DNA from: Nonomuraea polychroma
GTDB taxonomy: Bacteria > Actinomycetota > Actinomycetes > Streptosporangiales > Streptosporangiaceae
Reading direction: 5' to 3'
DNA: 64,000 nt
Assembly (NCBI RefSeq): GCF_004011505.1
Contig: NZ_SAUN01000001.1
Span: forward strand, 11,311,501-11,375,500
Shown here: piece after piece, positions 9,609-18,658 of the stretch
Layout: every line of letters begins with the position of its first letter
Numbering within the stretch: the first letter of the stretch is position 1
Notes under the pieces: model-generated
Told to the model about the DNA's origin: nothing
The model's input: only the letters and a program-made list of their open reading frames with translations
Database searches by the model: none
Program-made: the position numbers and the translations under genes

Positions 9609-11456
9609 GTGACCACGGAGCTTGAGAGCACACGGAGAGCACTGCGGGATGCCATCGCGCAGGCCGAGCGTGCGGCAGAGCTGGCCAGGCTGCTGGACGC
9701 CGCCCAGGGCCGGCTGGCCGAGGCGGAGCGCAGCGTCGAGGAGGCCAAGGCCCTGGCCGAGCGGCTCAGCGAGGCAGAGGAGCGGCTCGCGGCCGAGCAG
9801 GCCGCCGCGGACAAGCTGCGCAGGGAGCTGGCCGAGCAACGTTTCCAGGCCGAGGTGGCCAACTGGAAGCTGTCCTCCATCAAGGTCGCCCGCTGGAACC
9901 GCCTCGGCGACGCCATCAAGACAGGCAAGAGCAACCCGGTCCGGCTCGCCAAGGGCCTCAGGGGCGCGGCCAAGCCGGTCAAGCGGCCGACCGCGCCCAA
10001 GCGCAAGCCGGTGGCCCCGGTCAAGCCCGGCAAGGACGAGCGCCCGGGGGCCGCGTTCCAGGCCACGACCTCGACCCGGACGCTGGGTGGCGCCTCGTTC
10101 AAGCTCAAGCCGTTCCGGGTGCCGACCGGACCCAACACGCGCCCGCACCTGACGGCTGCGGTGATCGCCGACCCGCACGCCGAGGCGCTGCTGCGCTACG
10201 AGTGGCGCCAGACGACCGGCTTCACGCCGCGTGACTTCGCCCGGGTGCTCCCGCTCGAGGTGCCCCACCTGCTCGTCGTCGAGTCGGTCACGCAGGGCCC
10301 GTGGGCCGAGGAGATCACCGGCGAGCCCGGCGAGGGCATCAAGGCGCTGCTGGCCTGGTGCGCCGAGCGCGGCATCCGCACCGTGTTCTGGCACACGCAG
10401 GGTGACGTGGCCGCGTACGCCGCCACCGCCCAGCTGTTCGAGCACCGGTTCACGAACGACCTGGCGGTGGCCTGGCCTCGGCTGCAGTTCGGGATCCAGC
10501 CGAGGATCCACAACCCGCTGCCGCTCGCGGGCGGACGCATCGACCGGGTGCTCACGCTCGACCAACTCCTGCCCGGCCACCTGAGCTACCCCGACGTCCT
10601 GACCTCCTATCGCTGGCCGGCCGCGGCCGACTGCCCGCCGGGCACGCCGCAGTGGCGGCTGGCCGAGATCGCCGCCTGCGGCACGCCCATCGGCACCGAG
10701 CCGGACTCGCGGCGTGCGCACGTGGCGCTGCGGCGGGCGTACCAGATGGGCACGATGACGGAGCGGATCGACGAGATGCTGGAGGCGATCGGCCTGCCCA
10801 GCGCCCGCGCCACGCTCAACACCTCCGTGCTGCTGCCCATCCTGGACCCGTACCTGATGGAGCACGGTCTCGCGCAGGTCGCCAAGCAGTCGGGCGTGGC
10901 CCAGGTGATCGTCATCGGACCGCCCGAGGCCGAGCTGCGCGCCCGCGACGTGCTGCCGGACATGGAGGTGATCTACCGCCGCCCGCATCCCTCGATGACC
11001 GAGGGCGCGATGCTCAACGCCGGGCTCGACCTGTGCGAGGCGGACCTCGTGGCGGTCATGGACCCGCGCGACGTGTACGGCCCGCACTACCTGTCCGACC
11101 TGCGCCGGGCCTTCCTGTTCAGCACCGCGGACATCGTCGGCAAGGGCGCCTTCTACGCCCATCTGCGCAAACCCCAGGCCACGCTGCTCAAGCAGCCCGA
11201 CGCCGAATATGCCTACCTCCCGGAGATCGCCGGCGCGACCCTCCTGGCCCGCCGCAACGCGCTGCGCGAGCTGGGCTTCGCCGACCTGACGGACGGCTGG
11301 GACGAGGTCCTCATGCGGCAGTGCCGTACGGACGGGATCAAGGTGTTCTCCGCCGACAGGTTCGGTTACGTCCGGGTACGCGACGAGGACCGCTGGCTCC
11401 TGGGCGCCGCCCACCTGGTCGAATACGGCTCCGCCGAGCCGCACGCGCTCATCTAG
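9609..11456 (+). CDS. Coiled-coil glycosyltransferase-like protein (CgeB-like plus degenerate GT domain)
   Basis: A 615-aa protein with three parts. Residues 1-90 are a charged Ala/Glu coiled coil, followed by a K/P-rich linker to about 150. Residues 175-360 resemble the CgeB/DUF3880-type region of spore-coat glycosyltransferases (for example P-H-L-L-V-V-E-S and T-V-F-W-H-T-Q-G-D). Residues 400-600 resemble the GT domain of the genes at 16547 and 20866: M-D-P-R-D-V-Y-G-P-H-Y-L-S-D-L aligns with their D-D-D-D-W-Y-G-P-x-x-L-x-D-L. The metal-binding Asp cluster is thus reduced to D-P-R-D, so this copy may be inactive or use another mechanism. The start is GTG at 9609 behind AAGGAGG. The homology assignments were made by eye. 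Confidence 0.65.
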   Translation: MTTELESTRRALRDAIAQAERAAELARLLDAAQGRLAEAERSVEEAKALAERLSEAEERLAAEQAAADKLRRELAEQRFQAEVANWKLSSIKVARWNRLGDAIKTGKSNPVRLAKGLRGAAKPVKRPTAPKRKPVAPVKPGKDERPGAAFQATTSTRTLGGASFKLKPFRVPTGPNTRPHLTAAVIADPHAEALLRYEWRQTTGFTPRDFARVLPLEVPHLLVVESVTQGPWAEEITGEPGEGIKALLAWCAERGIRTVFWHTQGDVAAYAATAQLFEHRFTNDLAVAWPRLQFGIQPRIHNPLPLAGGRIDRVLTLDQLLPGHLSYPDVLTSYRWPAAADCPPGTPQWRLAEIAACGTPIGTEPDSRRAHVALRRAYQMGTMTERIDEMLEAIGLPSARATLNTSVLLPILDPYLMEHGLAQVAKQSGVAQVIVIGPPEAELRARDVLPDMEVIYRRPHPSMTEGAMLNAGLDLCEADLVAVMDPRDVYGPHYLSDLRRAFLFSTADIVGKGAFYAHLRKPQATLLKQPDAEYAYLPEIAGATLLARRNALRELGFADLTDGWDEVLMRQCRTDGIKVFSADRFGYVRVRDEDRWLLGAAHLVEYGSAEPHALI

Positions 11457-11459
11457 AGT
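11454..11459 (+). promoter_or_regulatory. Putative -10 element for leaderless nrtL transcript
   Basis: TAGAGT lies 7 nt before the GTG start at 11467, and its TAG is the stop codon of the upstream gene. No Shine-Dalgarno precedes the GTG. The geometry predicts a transcription start at the G of GTG. No good -35 element is visible. Confidence 0.45.
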
Positions 11460-11466
11460 CGTCGGT

Positions 11467-12081
11467 GTGAAGCTGGCCGGCGTGCTGGGGGAGCCGCCCG
11501 TGCCCGAGGGCTCGTGGGAGCGTGAGGCGGTGTACGTCTCCGCGGCGGCCCTGCGGCGTCGAGTGCCCGCGGACGTCCTCGCCGAACGGGTACGGGCGGT
11601 GCCCGGGGTCGCCGACGTCGAGGTGCGACGCGACGGCTTCCTGCGGATCACGGTGGCGGTGCCCGGCGAGCTGCTGGAGGCCATGGAGCCGGTCGAGATC
11701 CCGGAGCCGGCCTGGCCGGACTTTCCCCGCACGTGGGACAACCCTGGCTTCGTGGTGCGGTACGGGCATGTACGTGCCTGCTTTGTCCGGCGGTGGGCTC
11801 GGGAGCTGGGAGTGCCGGAGGCCGGCTTCCGGCCCGAGCTGCTCGATGACCCCCGCGACCGGCGGGTGTTGCGGGTGCTGGCGGAGCTGCCCGGACGGGC
11901 GGTCAGCAGGGATCCGGGGTGGGAGACGTACCTGCTGCGGTTGGCGCTGGCCTACCACGACGCCCATGAGCACGCGCCGGCCGTCCCCCGGGGCGACGAG
12001 CCGGTCACCGTGATGCACACGGCGCGGGTGCGGCTGGCGCAGGCCGTCGGGGAAGTGCTGATGGGGCCGGAACGGCTGTGA
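11467..12081 (+). CDS. nrtL: ArgS-related anticodon-binding (DALR) domain protein
   Basis: A 204-aa protein resembling the tRNA-binding end of arginyl-tRNA synthetase without its catalytic core. The N-terminal part (A-D-V-L-A-E-R-V-R-A-V-P-G-V-A-D-V-E-V) recalls the Add-1-like domain. The C-terminal 90 residues (W-E-T-Y-L-L-R-L-A-L-A-Y-H-D-A ending V-R-L-A-Q-A-V-G-E-V-L) match the DALR anticodon-binding helix bundle. A protein of this type (NrtL in Streptomyces annotations) is commonly found just before lysA. In mycobacteria that position holds full-length argS, which is absent here. The function of the stand-alone domain is not established. The start is GTG at 11467. Confidence 0.7.
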   Translation: MKLAGVLGEPPVPEGSWEREAVYVSAAALRRRVPADVLAERVRAVPGVADVEVRRDGFLRITVAVPGELLEAMEPVEIPEPAWPDFPRTWDNPGFVVRYGHVRACFVRRWARELGVPEAGFRPELLDDPRDRRVLRVLAELPGRAVSRDPGWETYLLRLALAYHDAHEHAPAVPRGDEPVTVMHTARVRLAQAVGEVLMGPERL

Positions 12082-12193
12082 GGAATTGCAAAATATCCGG
12101 CCAAATGGCGAAAAAAACGTAAAAATCTCTGTTTTGGGGCTTGATCGCGTCTCGATACGTGGGCAGCGGGTCATGGTGGAGTTGCGGTTCCGA

Positions 12194-12199
12194 TAGCCT
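12194..12199 (+). promoter_or_regulatory. Putative -10 element for leaderless lysA transcript
   Basis: TAGCCT ends 7 nt before the GTG start of lysA at 12207, with no ribosome site between, which predicts a transcript beginning at the start codon. The preceding 125-bp gap contains an unusually A-rich stretch at 12083-12135 but no further clear signal and no convincing -35 box. Confidence 0.45.
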
Positions 12200-12206
12200 C
12201 GATCGG

Positions 12207-13589
12207 GTGAGCCGATTCGTCCATCCTGCCGGGGACCGGCATGCCGAGATGCTGCCCCACGAGCGCCCGCCGCAGGCGCCCGCCGACCTCAACCGGATCG
12301 ATCCCGCGATCTGGCCCCGAACGTCGACCCGGACCGATGGCGCGCTCACGGTCGGCGGTGTGGACGTCCGCGACCTGGCCCGCGACTACGGCACCCCGGT
12401 CTACGTCCTCGACGAGGACGACGTGCGCTCGCGCATGCGCGACTACGCCACGGCGTTCGCCGGCTCGGACGTGCATTACGCCGGCAAGGCGTTCCTGTGC
12501 AAGGAGATCGTGCGCTGGCTGCACGACGAGGGCCTCGGGCTCGACGTGGCCAGCGGCGGTGAGCTGGCGGTCGCACTCAGCGTCGGCTTCCCGCCCGAGC
12601 GGATCACGATGCACGGCAACAACAAGTCCGTCGCCGAGCTGGCCAGGGCGCTGGAGGCCGGCGTCGGGCACATCGTGGTCGACTCCTTCGACGAGATCGC
12701 CAGGCTCGGCTACCTCGCCGAGCAGCAGGGCAAGCGGCCCAAGGTGATGATCCGGGTGACCACCGGCGTCGAGGCGCACACGCACGAGTTCATCGCCACC
12801 GCGCACGACGACCAGAAGTTCGGCCTGTCGCTCAACGCCGGGACGGCGGCCGAGGCCGTGCGCCGCGTGCTCGCCCTCCCGCAGCTGGAGCTCGTCGGCC
12901 TGCACTCGCACATCGGGTCCCAGATCATCGACACGGGCGGGTTCGAGGTGGCCGCGCGGCGGCTGGCCGCGCTGCTCGTGCAGATCAAGGACGAGCACGA
13001 CGTGGTCCTGCCCGAGCTGGACCTCGGCGGCGGCTACGGCATCGCCTACGTCGAGGGCGACGAGGCTCCCGACATCAAGGAGCTGGCCGACGGGCTGCGG
13101 GAGATCGTCACCAAGGCGTGCGTGGAGGCGGGCCTGCCCGTGCCCCGGCTGACCGTCGAGCCCGGCCGCGGCATCGTCGGCCCAGGCGGCATCACGCTCT
13201 ACGAGGTCGGCACGGTCAAGGACGTGGAGGGGCTGCGCACCTACGTCAGCGTCGACGGCGGCATGAGCGACAACATCCGCACGGCGCTCTACGGGGCTGA
13301 ATACACCGCCGTGCTGGCCAGCCGCGAGAGCACCGCCGAGCCCATGCTGAGCCGTCTCGTCGGCAAGCACTGCGAGAGCGGCGACATCATCGTGCGCGAC
13401 TGCCACTTCCCCGCCGACCTCGCGCCGGGCGACCTGATCGCCGTGGCCGCGACCGGCGCCTACTGCCGATCGCTGGCCAGCAACTACAACTACCTGCTCA
13501 AGCCCGCCGTGGTGGCCGTCTCGCGTGGCGCAGCCCGGGTGATCGTGCAGGGTGAGACCGAGGACGACCTGTTGAGGGGGCAGCTGTGA
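12207..13589 (+). CDS. lysA: Diaminopimelate decarboxylase
   Basis: A 460-aa PLP enzyme converting meso-diaminopimelate to L-lysine, the last step of lysine synthesis. It is a fold-type III (alanine racemase-like) decarboxylase. The PLP lysine is in [12 protein letters not shown]. The His loop H-S-H-I-G-S-Q, the phosphate-binding loop E-P-G-R-G-I-V-G and the dimer-interface C-H-F-P-A-D-L region are all present. An in-frame ATG at 12141 gives 22 more residues. GTG at 12207 is preferred because the protein then begins [12 protein letters not shown], like Streptomyces LysA, and because a -10-like TAGCCT sits 7 nt upstream. The stop overlaps the hom start (GTGA), so the two genes are translationally coupled. 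Confidence 0.96.
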   Translation: MSRFVHPAGDRHAEMLPHERPPQAPADLNRIDPAIWPRTSTRTDGALTVGGVDVRDLARDYGTPVYVLDEDDVRSRMRDYATAFAGSDVHYAGKAFLCKEIVRWLHDEGLGLDVASGGELAVALSVGFPPERITMHGNNKSVAELARALEAGVGHIVVDSFDEIARLGYLAEQQGKRPKVMIRVTTGVEAHTHEFIATAHDDQKFGLSLNAGTAAEAVRRVLALPQLELVGLHSHIGSQIIDTGGFEVAARRLAALLVQIKDEHDVVLPELDLGGGYGIAYVEGDEAPDIKELADGLREIVTKACVEAGLPVPRLTVEPGRGIVGPGGITLYEVGTVKDVEGLRTYVSVDGGMSDNIRTALYGAEYTAVLASRESTAEPMLSRLVGKHCESGDIIVRDCHFPADLAPGDLIAVAATGAYCRSLASNYNYLLKPAVVAVSRGAARVIVQGETEDDLLRGQL

Positions 13590-14875
13590 AACCGCTGAAA
13601 GTGGCACTGCTGGGCTGCGGCGTCGTCGGCTCGCAGGTCATCAGGCTCATGCACGAGCAGGCCGGCGACCTGGCGGCGCGGGTCGGGGCCCCGCTGGAGC
13701 TCGCCGGGGTCGCGGTGCGCCGCCTCGGCCGCAAGCGCGACGTCGACGTGGCCCCCGAGCTGTTCACCACTGACGCCGAGTCGCTGGTCGCCCGCGACGA
13801 CGTGGACATCGTCGTCGAGGTCATCGGCGGCATCGAGCCCGCCCGCACGCTGATCGTCTCCGCCCTGTCGCGGGGCAAGTCCGTGGTGACCGCCAACAAG
13901 GCCCTGCTGGCCGAGGACGGCGCCACCCTGCACGAGGCCGCCAGGAAGGGCAACGGCGACCTCTACTTCGAGGCCAGCGTCGCCGGGGCCATCCCGCTGC
14001 TGCGGCCGCTGCGCGAGTCGCTCGCCGGCGACCACGTCAAACGGGTGCTGGGCATCGTCAACGGCACCACCAACTACATCCTCGACAAGATGGACTCCAC
14101 GGGCGCGTCGTTCACCGACGCCCTGGAGGAGGCGCAGACCCTCGGCTACGCCGAGGCCGACCCGACGGCCGACGTCGAGGGCTTCGACGCCGCCGCCAAG
14201 GCCGCCATCCTCGCGAGCCTCGCCTTCCACAGCCGCGTGCCGGCCGCCGCCGTGCACCGGGAGGGCATCACCGAGATCACCGCGACGGACGTGGCCTCGG
14301 CCAAGGCCATGGGCTACGTGATCAAGCTGCTGGCCATCTGCGCCCGCTCCGACGACGGCCGCTCGTTCGGGGTACGGGTGCACCCGGCCATGATCCCGCG
14401 GACGCATCCGCTGGCCGGGGTGCGGGAGGCGTACAACGCGGTCTTCGTGGAGGCGGAGTCGGCGGGGCAGCTGATGTTCTACGGCAAGGGGGCCGGCGGC
14501 GCGCCCACGGCCTCGGCCGTGCTCGGCGACATCGTGGCCGTCGGCCGCAACCGCCTGGCCGGCACGCACGGGCCCGAGGAGTCCACGTACGCGGACCTGG
14601 CCGTGCACCCCATGGGCGAGACCGTCACCCGCTGCCACGTGGCGCTGGACGTGGCCGACAAGCCCGGTGTGCTGGCCCGTGTCGCGGAGTTGTTCGCCAA
14701 GCACGACGTGTCCATCCAGACCGTGCGCCAGGAGGGCCACGGTGACGACGCCCAGCTGGTCATCGTCACCCACCGCGCCACCGACGCCGCCCTGTCGGCG
14801 ACGATGGAGGGGCTGCGCGAGCTGGACAGCGTCCGCGCGGTGGCCAGCGTGATGCGCGTGGAGGGCGACGACTAG
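13586..14875 (+). CDS. hom: Homoserine dehydrogenase
   Basis: A 429-aa enzyme reducing aspartate-4-semialdehyde to homoserine, the branch point to threonine and methionine. It has a Rossmann motif G-C-G-V-V-G-S-Q-V at about residues 11-19, then V-T-A-N-K-A-L-L, the catalytic-domain block [11 protein letters not shown] with [12 protein letters not shown], and a C-terminal ACT domain from about residue 350 ([16 protein letters not shown]) for feedback control by threonine. The GTG start overlaps the lysA stop. In most actinobacteria thrC follows at once. Here the next gene is a convergent glycosyltransferase whose stop lies 4 bp away, so no terminator can fit between them. Confidence 0.96.
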   Translation: MKPLKVALLGCGVVGSQVIRLMHEQAGDLAARVGAPLELAGVAVRRLGRKRDVDVAPELFTTDAESLVARDDVDIVVEVIGGIEPARTLIVSALSRGKSVVTANKALLAEDGATLHEAARKGNGDLYFEASVAGAIPLLRPLRESLAGDHVKRVLGIVNGTTNYILDKMDSTGASFTDALEEAQTLGYAEADPTADVEGFDAAAKAAILASLAFHSRVPAAAVHREGITEITATDVASAKAMGYVIKLLAICARSDDGRSFGVRVHPAMIPRTHPLAGVREAYNAVFVEAESAGQLMFYGKGAGGAPTASAVLGDIVAVGRNRLAGTHGPEESTYADLAVHPMGETVTRCHVALDVADKPGVLARVAELFAKHDVSIQTVRQEGHGDDAQLVIVTHRATDAALSATMEGLRELDSVRAVASVMRVEGDD

Positions 14876-14879
14876 CCGG

Positions 14880-16550
14880 TCAGGTGTCCGGGAAGGCGAG
14901 GTTGCGGACGCGGCGGACGGCTCGTTTCAGTACCGTGCGGTTCCGCTCGCGGGCCAGGCGGACCGCCTCGCGGCGCCAGGACTCGGCCTTCTCGCGCCAG
15001 CGGGCGGCGTCCCTGCTGTTCTTGCCCGCTTCCCGCCTCAGCTGCCCGATCTCGGCGCGGAGGGCGGCCACGCGCTTGCGGTAGAGGGCGATCTCCTTCT
15101 CGTGCGCGGCCGTGAGCCTGGCCACCTCCGAGATCGGCTTCTTGCGCGGCGGGTAGACGGCCGGGCGGCGGTTGAAGCCCCAGGTCTCGCCGTCCACCCA
15201 TTCCACGCCGAACAGGGCGTCGATCAGGTCGTCCACGTCGTCGTCCGGGGTCGCCACCAGGGAGGCTCTGGACAGGGCCGCGGTCCGGTCCAGCCGGGCC
15301 ACGGTCACGCCGTCCGCGCTCTCCTCCAGGGCTATGCGGAGGGCGCCCAAGTCGTGCTCCTCCATGTGCTCGATCAGGCGCTCCAGCGTGTCCTTGGACA
15401 CGACCCACCCAGACGGCGCCTGGAGGCGGAACGGGGCGCCGGTGGTGACCGGGCCGGACGCGAGCGCCACCCGCGGATCATGCTCGAACGTGGCGTGGAT
15501 GAGGCGCAGGTCGAGGTCAGGGTCGCGGAGCGGGGAACGGCGGTCGCCGGTCAATGCGTGCCACGGGCCCGTGATCGTGATGCCGACGTCGGGGATCGAG
15601 GACGCCAGCAGGGCGTCGACGGTGGCGCGGACGTCCTCGTAGGCGCCGGACGGCACCGTGGCGTCCACATACTGCACCAGCCACTGCCTGCCGGGATCCG
15701 TACGCAGGTAGCGGCGGTAGGGGACGCGGTCGGCGACGTACGGGTCGTTGTAGCGCTTCAGCGCCGCGAAGTCGCGCATCGCCGTCGGCAGGCCGATGTG
15801 CCAGGCACGGGACTCGGGCTCGGGGACGTACACCGCGCCGGCTTGGGTGAGGCGGTAGCCCAGCTCCGTGTCCTCGGCCAGCACGAGCGCCGTGTCCATG
15901 CCGCCGATCGAGCGCAGCAGCGCGGCCGGGTACGAAACCGTGGCTCCTACGTGGATGCGTGTCGCCAGCGAGCTGGGCGCGGTGCGGAGGCCGTGGTGAT
16001 CGTGAATGATCGTCTCCGCCCACTCGTGCCGCTGGGCCGCGAGCGGGAAGAGGGCGTTCTCCGCGCCGGACTCCACGGCCCGGCGTACCTGCTCGGGCGA
16101 GGGCAGCTCGCCGGCCGCGGTGAAGTCGATCCACCCCAGCACCACCACGTACGGGGCCAGGTGGTGCCAGCGGAGCTGGGCCTCCACGTGATGGCGGTGC
16201 GGCACCATGTCGGCGTCCAGGACGAACACGACCTCCCCGGTCGCGGCGTCCAGACCCGCCTGCACCGCCCAGGCCCGGCCCCAGCCGCCCGGCGGGCTGG
16301 AGATGAGCTTTGTCCTGGCCGGGGCGAGGTCGGGGAGACGGAGCGGGGTGGCGCTGCCGTCGTCCACGACGACGACGTCGAGGAGGCGCTCCGGGTAGCT
16401 CTGGGCCGAGAGGGCGGCCAGGGTCAGGTCCAGCGTCTCCTGGCGGTCGTGGGCCGGGATGACGACCGTGACGGTCAGCGTCGGCTCCCACGCGCCCAGG
16501 GCGGGCGGGGTGAGCACGCCGAAGTCGTTGTGGGGGATCCGGGGGATCAT
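14880..16550 (-). CDS. Family 2 glycosyltransferase with C-terminal coiled coil (island gene)
   Basis: A 556-aa glycosyltransferase. After an N-terminal tag H-N-D-F-G-V-L-T-P-P it has a GT-A fold: V-V-I-P-A-H at about residues 29-34, V-V-D-D-G-S at 61-66, the metal/nucleotide motif D-A-D at 112-114, and the acceptor-side A-E-D-T-E-L-G-Y-R-L. A less conserved region of about 200 residues follows. The last 80 residues form an Arg/Glu/Ala-rich coiled coil that ends basic, perhaps a membrane or partner contact. The ATG at 16550 overlaps the stop of the upstream gene (ATGA). It is the last gene of the four-gene minus-strand operon starting near 20609. Donor and acceptor are unknown; context suggests a cell-surface glycan. 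Confidence 0.85.
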   Translation of the reverse strand: MIPRIPHNDFGVLTPPALGAWEPTLTVTVVIPAHDRQETLDLTLAALSAQSYPERLLDVVVVDDGSATPLRLPDLAPARTKLISSPPGGWGRAWAVQAGLDAATGEVVFVLDADMVPHRHHVEAQLRWHHLAPYVVVLGWIDFTAAGELPSPEQVRRAVESGAENALFPLAAQRHEWAETIIHDHHGLRTAPSSLATRIHVGATVSYPAALLRSIGGMDTALVLAEDTELGYRLTQAGAVYVPEPESRAWHIGLPTAMRDFAALKRYNDPYVADRVPYRRYLRTDPGRQWLVQYVDATVPSGAYEDVRATVDALLASSIPDVGITITGPWHALTGDRRSPLRDPDLDLRLIHATFEHDPRVALASGPVTTGAPFRLQAPSGWVVSKDTLERLIEHMEEHDLGALRIALEESADGVTVARLDRTAALSRASLVATPDDDVDDLIDALFGVEWVDGETWGFNRRPAVYPPRKKPISEVARLTAAHEKEIALYRKRVAALRAEIGQLRREAGKNSRDAARWREKAESWRREAVRLARERNRTVLKRAVRRVRNLAFPDT

Positions 16551-18658
16551 GGCCGCAGGCTCCCGTCCAGTTCCATGAGGGCGTTCGGGCGGAAGCCGCG
16601 CCACTGACGCCTGTTGCGCTGCAGGAACGTGCCGATCGGCTCCTGCCACGTGTGATTCGCCGCCGGGCCCCTGCGCAGGATGTAGCCCAATCCGTGGGTC
16701 CGGTAGATCTGCCCGCCCGCCGCCTGCAGGGCCTCCTGGAACTGGGTGTCCACCGAGCGCCGCAACGGCCGGAACCCGCCCACCGCCTGGAACGCCGAAC
16801 GCTCCACCAGGATCGTGCCACCGGCGACGAAGCTGGTGATCTGCTCGGTGATCTGCTTGCGGTGCACGGTGACGTCGATGGAGGACAGGTAGACGAACTC
16901 CGGCACCGTGCCGACGACTTGCGCGCCCGTGTAGGAGTGCGCCAGCAGCAGGTCGGACAGGAAGTCGGGGCCGTACCAGTCGTCGTCGTCCATCTTCAGC
17001 AGGAACGAACCCGACGCCCTGGTGGCCGCCTCGTTCAGCACCTCGCCGAAGACCGCCTGGTGGTCGGCCTCGTACACGGTGAGCGGGCCCTCGTACGCCG
17101 CGATCGCGGCCGCCACGTCCGGATGGCCCTTGGGCACGCCGTGCAGGGCGAGGACCACCTCCAGTTGCACGCCGCGCTGGCGGGCGACCTGGTCGAGGGC
17201 GAAGGAGACCATGTCGGTACGGCGGGTCGCCATGAGCACCGAGGTGAGCGGGGGAGCGGGGGCGGGCGCGCCGAGCTGCTCCCATCTGGCCGCCACCCCG
17301 TGCGTACGCAGGGCGGCGCGGCGCAGGCGGATGCTGTGCTCCTCCCGCCTGAGCTCGTCACTGAGGTCGGGACAGCGCTCGATGAGCTCGATGACGCCCT
17401 CCCCGAGGGCGCCGGCCCAGCGCGGCACCGCGCCGGCCACCAGGGGCACGCCCGCGGCGGCCAGGCCGGCCAGGACCCGTACGGCGGCCAGCGGGCCGCT
17501 GTGCGCGTGCCGCCAATCCACCTCGACGCCGCGGATCTGGCGCAGCCTGGCCACGTCCGCGTCGGTGACCCCGCCCGACTCCGCGAACGACGTCAGGATC
17601 TTCCCGTCGAGCACCACTGACCAGCGGCCGTCCCGCTCGGCCAGGGACGCCATGCCACGGGAGGGAGTCGTCACGAAGCCCTGGGGGTTGACCAGCCGCT
17701 CGTCCACCGGGGGGATCATCGAGGGCTCGCCGAGCACGTCGGGGTCGGCCAGGGGTGAATCGGCCATCCCTGGGCGGCCGAGGCGTTCCCAGCTGGCCGC
17801 TTGAGTCGTCGGCCGCTCGATGGGCGTCTCGTCCCCGGCCCACTCGACCGGGCCGGCCTCCTCCCACCTTTCCGGGCCCACGTCCCCGTCCCACACGGCG
17901 GGGCCCGGCGCGCCGGCGCGCGTTCCCACGTCGCCGGCGTGCGTCGCGTCGGTGCGGGTTCCGTCCGCTTCGCCGGCCTGCGCGACCGCCGAGGCCGGGT
18001 CGGCCTGTGCGGTGGTGGGGGCGCGGCGGGGGTCGGGGCGGCCGATCGTGCGGAGGACCATGTCGCTGCCCGGTGCGCCGACCCGCTCCGGAACGGGCCC
18101 GTTGATCTCGGCCGGCGTCGCGTTCGGGTCGCCCGGCCGCCAGTCGGCCGCGCCGACGCCCGCGATCGCGGCCGCGGGCGCGGTGATCACGTCCAGCCGG
18201 TGCCCGGCGAACGCCCGCGCCGTGGCCGTCACGGTACGACCGGAAGGCGTGGGCGCGGAGAACCGGGCGTCCACCACCCAGATGCGGTTCTTGGCCCGGT
18301 ACACCCGCAGATCGGTCAGCGACCGCCACCGGTGAGCGGGTGTCGGCGTGGGCACGGGCGCCGGATGGGCGGCCGGCGTGTCGAGCACCGCCACCACGAC
18401 CCGCTCGGCCTGGGGCAGCAGCTTGTGCAGCGTGGCGATGCGCCGCAGGTCGGCCGGCGTCTTGGCCAGCACGAGGACCTCCGGCACCGGCTCGGCCTCG
18501 GGGGCCGGCTCCAGCAGATCCCGATCGAGATCGACGACCGCACCGCGCTCACCCGCCCCGGACCCGCCGGACGCGGCTGTGTAGATCGGGTCCACGTCGT
18601 CGATCCCGGCGAAGAACACGCGGGCCTCGCGCAACTCCGCCAGCAACTCAGGGATCAT
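16547..18658 (-). CDS. Large glycosyltransferase with DDDDW motif and disordered linker
   Basis: A 703-aa protein. Residues 1-160 form an alpha/beta region with no assignment I trust. Residues 160-320 are a Pro/Ala/Gly/Asp-rich, probably disordered linker. A short domain at about 320-440 repeats the layout seen at the start of the 20866 gene (P-S-R-G-M-A-S-L and R-R-E-E-H-S-I-R-L-R-R). Residues 470-703 are a GT-A domain with V-L-M-A-T-R-R, the metal motif M-D-D-D-D-W-Y-G-P at 556-564, Y-R-T-H-G-L-G-Y-I-L-R-R, and the terminal hallmark R-Q-W-R-G-F-R-P-N-A-L-M-E. The 20866 product matches residues 320-703 throughout, so the two are paralogues. Start and stop both overlap neighbouring genes by ATGA. 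Confidence 0.8.
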   Translation of the reverse strand: MIPELLAELREARVFFAGIDDVDPIYTAASGGSGAGERGAVVDLDRDLLEPAPEAEPVPEVLVLAKTPADLRRIATLHKLLPQAERVVVAVLDTPAAHPAPVPTPTPAHRWRSLTDLRVYRAKNRIWVVDARFSAPTPSGRTVTATARAFAGHRLDVITAPAAAIAGVGAADWRPGDPNATPAEINGPVPERVGAPGSDMVLRTIGRPDPRRAPTTAQADPASAVAQAGEADGTRTDATHAGDVGTRAGAPGPAVWDGDVGPERWEEAGPVEWAGDETPIERPTTQAASWERLGRPGMADSPLADPDVLGEPSMIPPVDERLVNPQGFVTTPSRGMASLAERDGRWSVVLDGKILTSFAESGGVTDADVARLRQIRGVEVDWRHAHSGPLAAVRVLAGLAAAGVPLVAGAVPRWAGALGEGVIELIERCPDLSDELRREEHSIRLRRAALRTHGVAARWEQLGAPAPAPPLTSVLMATRRTDMVSFALDQVARQRGVQLEVVLALHGVPKGHPDVAAAIAAYEGPLTVYEADHQAVFGEVLNEAATRASGSFLLKMDDDDWYGPDFLSDLLLAHSYTGAQVVGTVPEFVYLSSIDVTVHRKQITEQITSFVAGGTILVERSAFQAVGGFRPLRRSVDTQFQEALQAAGGQIYRTHGLGYILRRGPAANHTWQEPIGTFLQRNRRQWRGFRPNALMELDGSLRP

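Noticed and set aside
9567-11741. 724-codon minus-strand frame opposite the CgeB-like gene
   Set aside because: No ribosome site or domain; coding evidence (AAGGAGG plus GTG, paralogy to the island GTs) is on the plus strand.
12083-12140. A-rich stretch before lysA as an insertion remnant or attachment site
   Set aside because: No flanking direct repeats, tRNA gene or integrase; left as part of the lysA upstream region.
14880-17285. 801-codon version of the first island GT extending into the next gene
   Set aside because: The upstream part is out-of-frame shadow of the 16547 gene; the start with the ND(F) tag at 16550 overlaps the upstream stop by ATGA.
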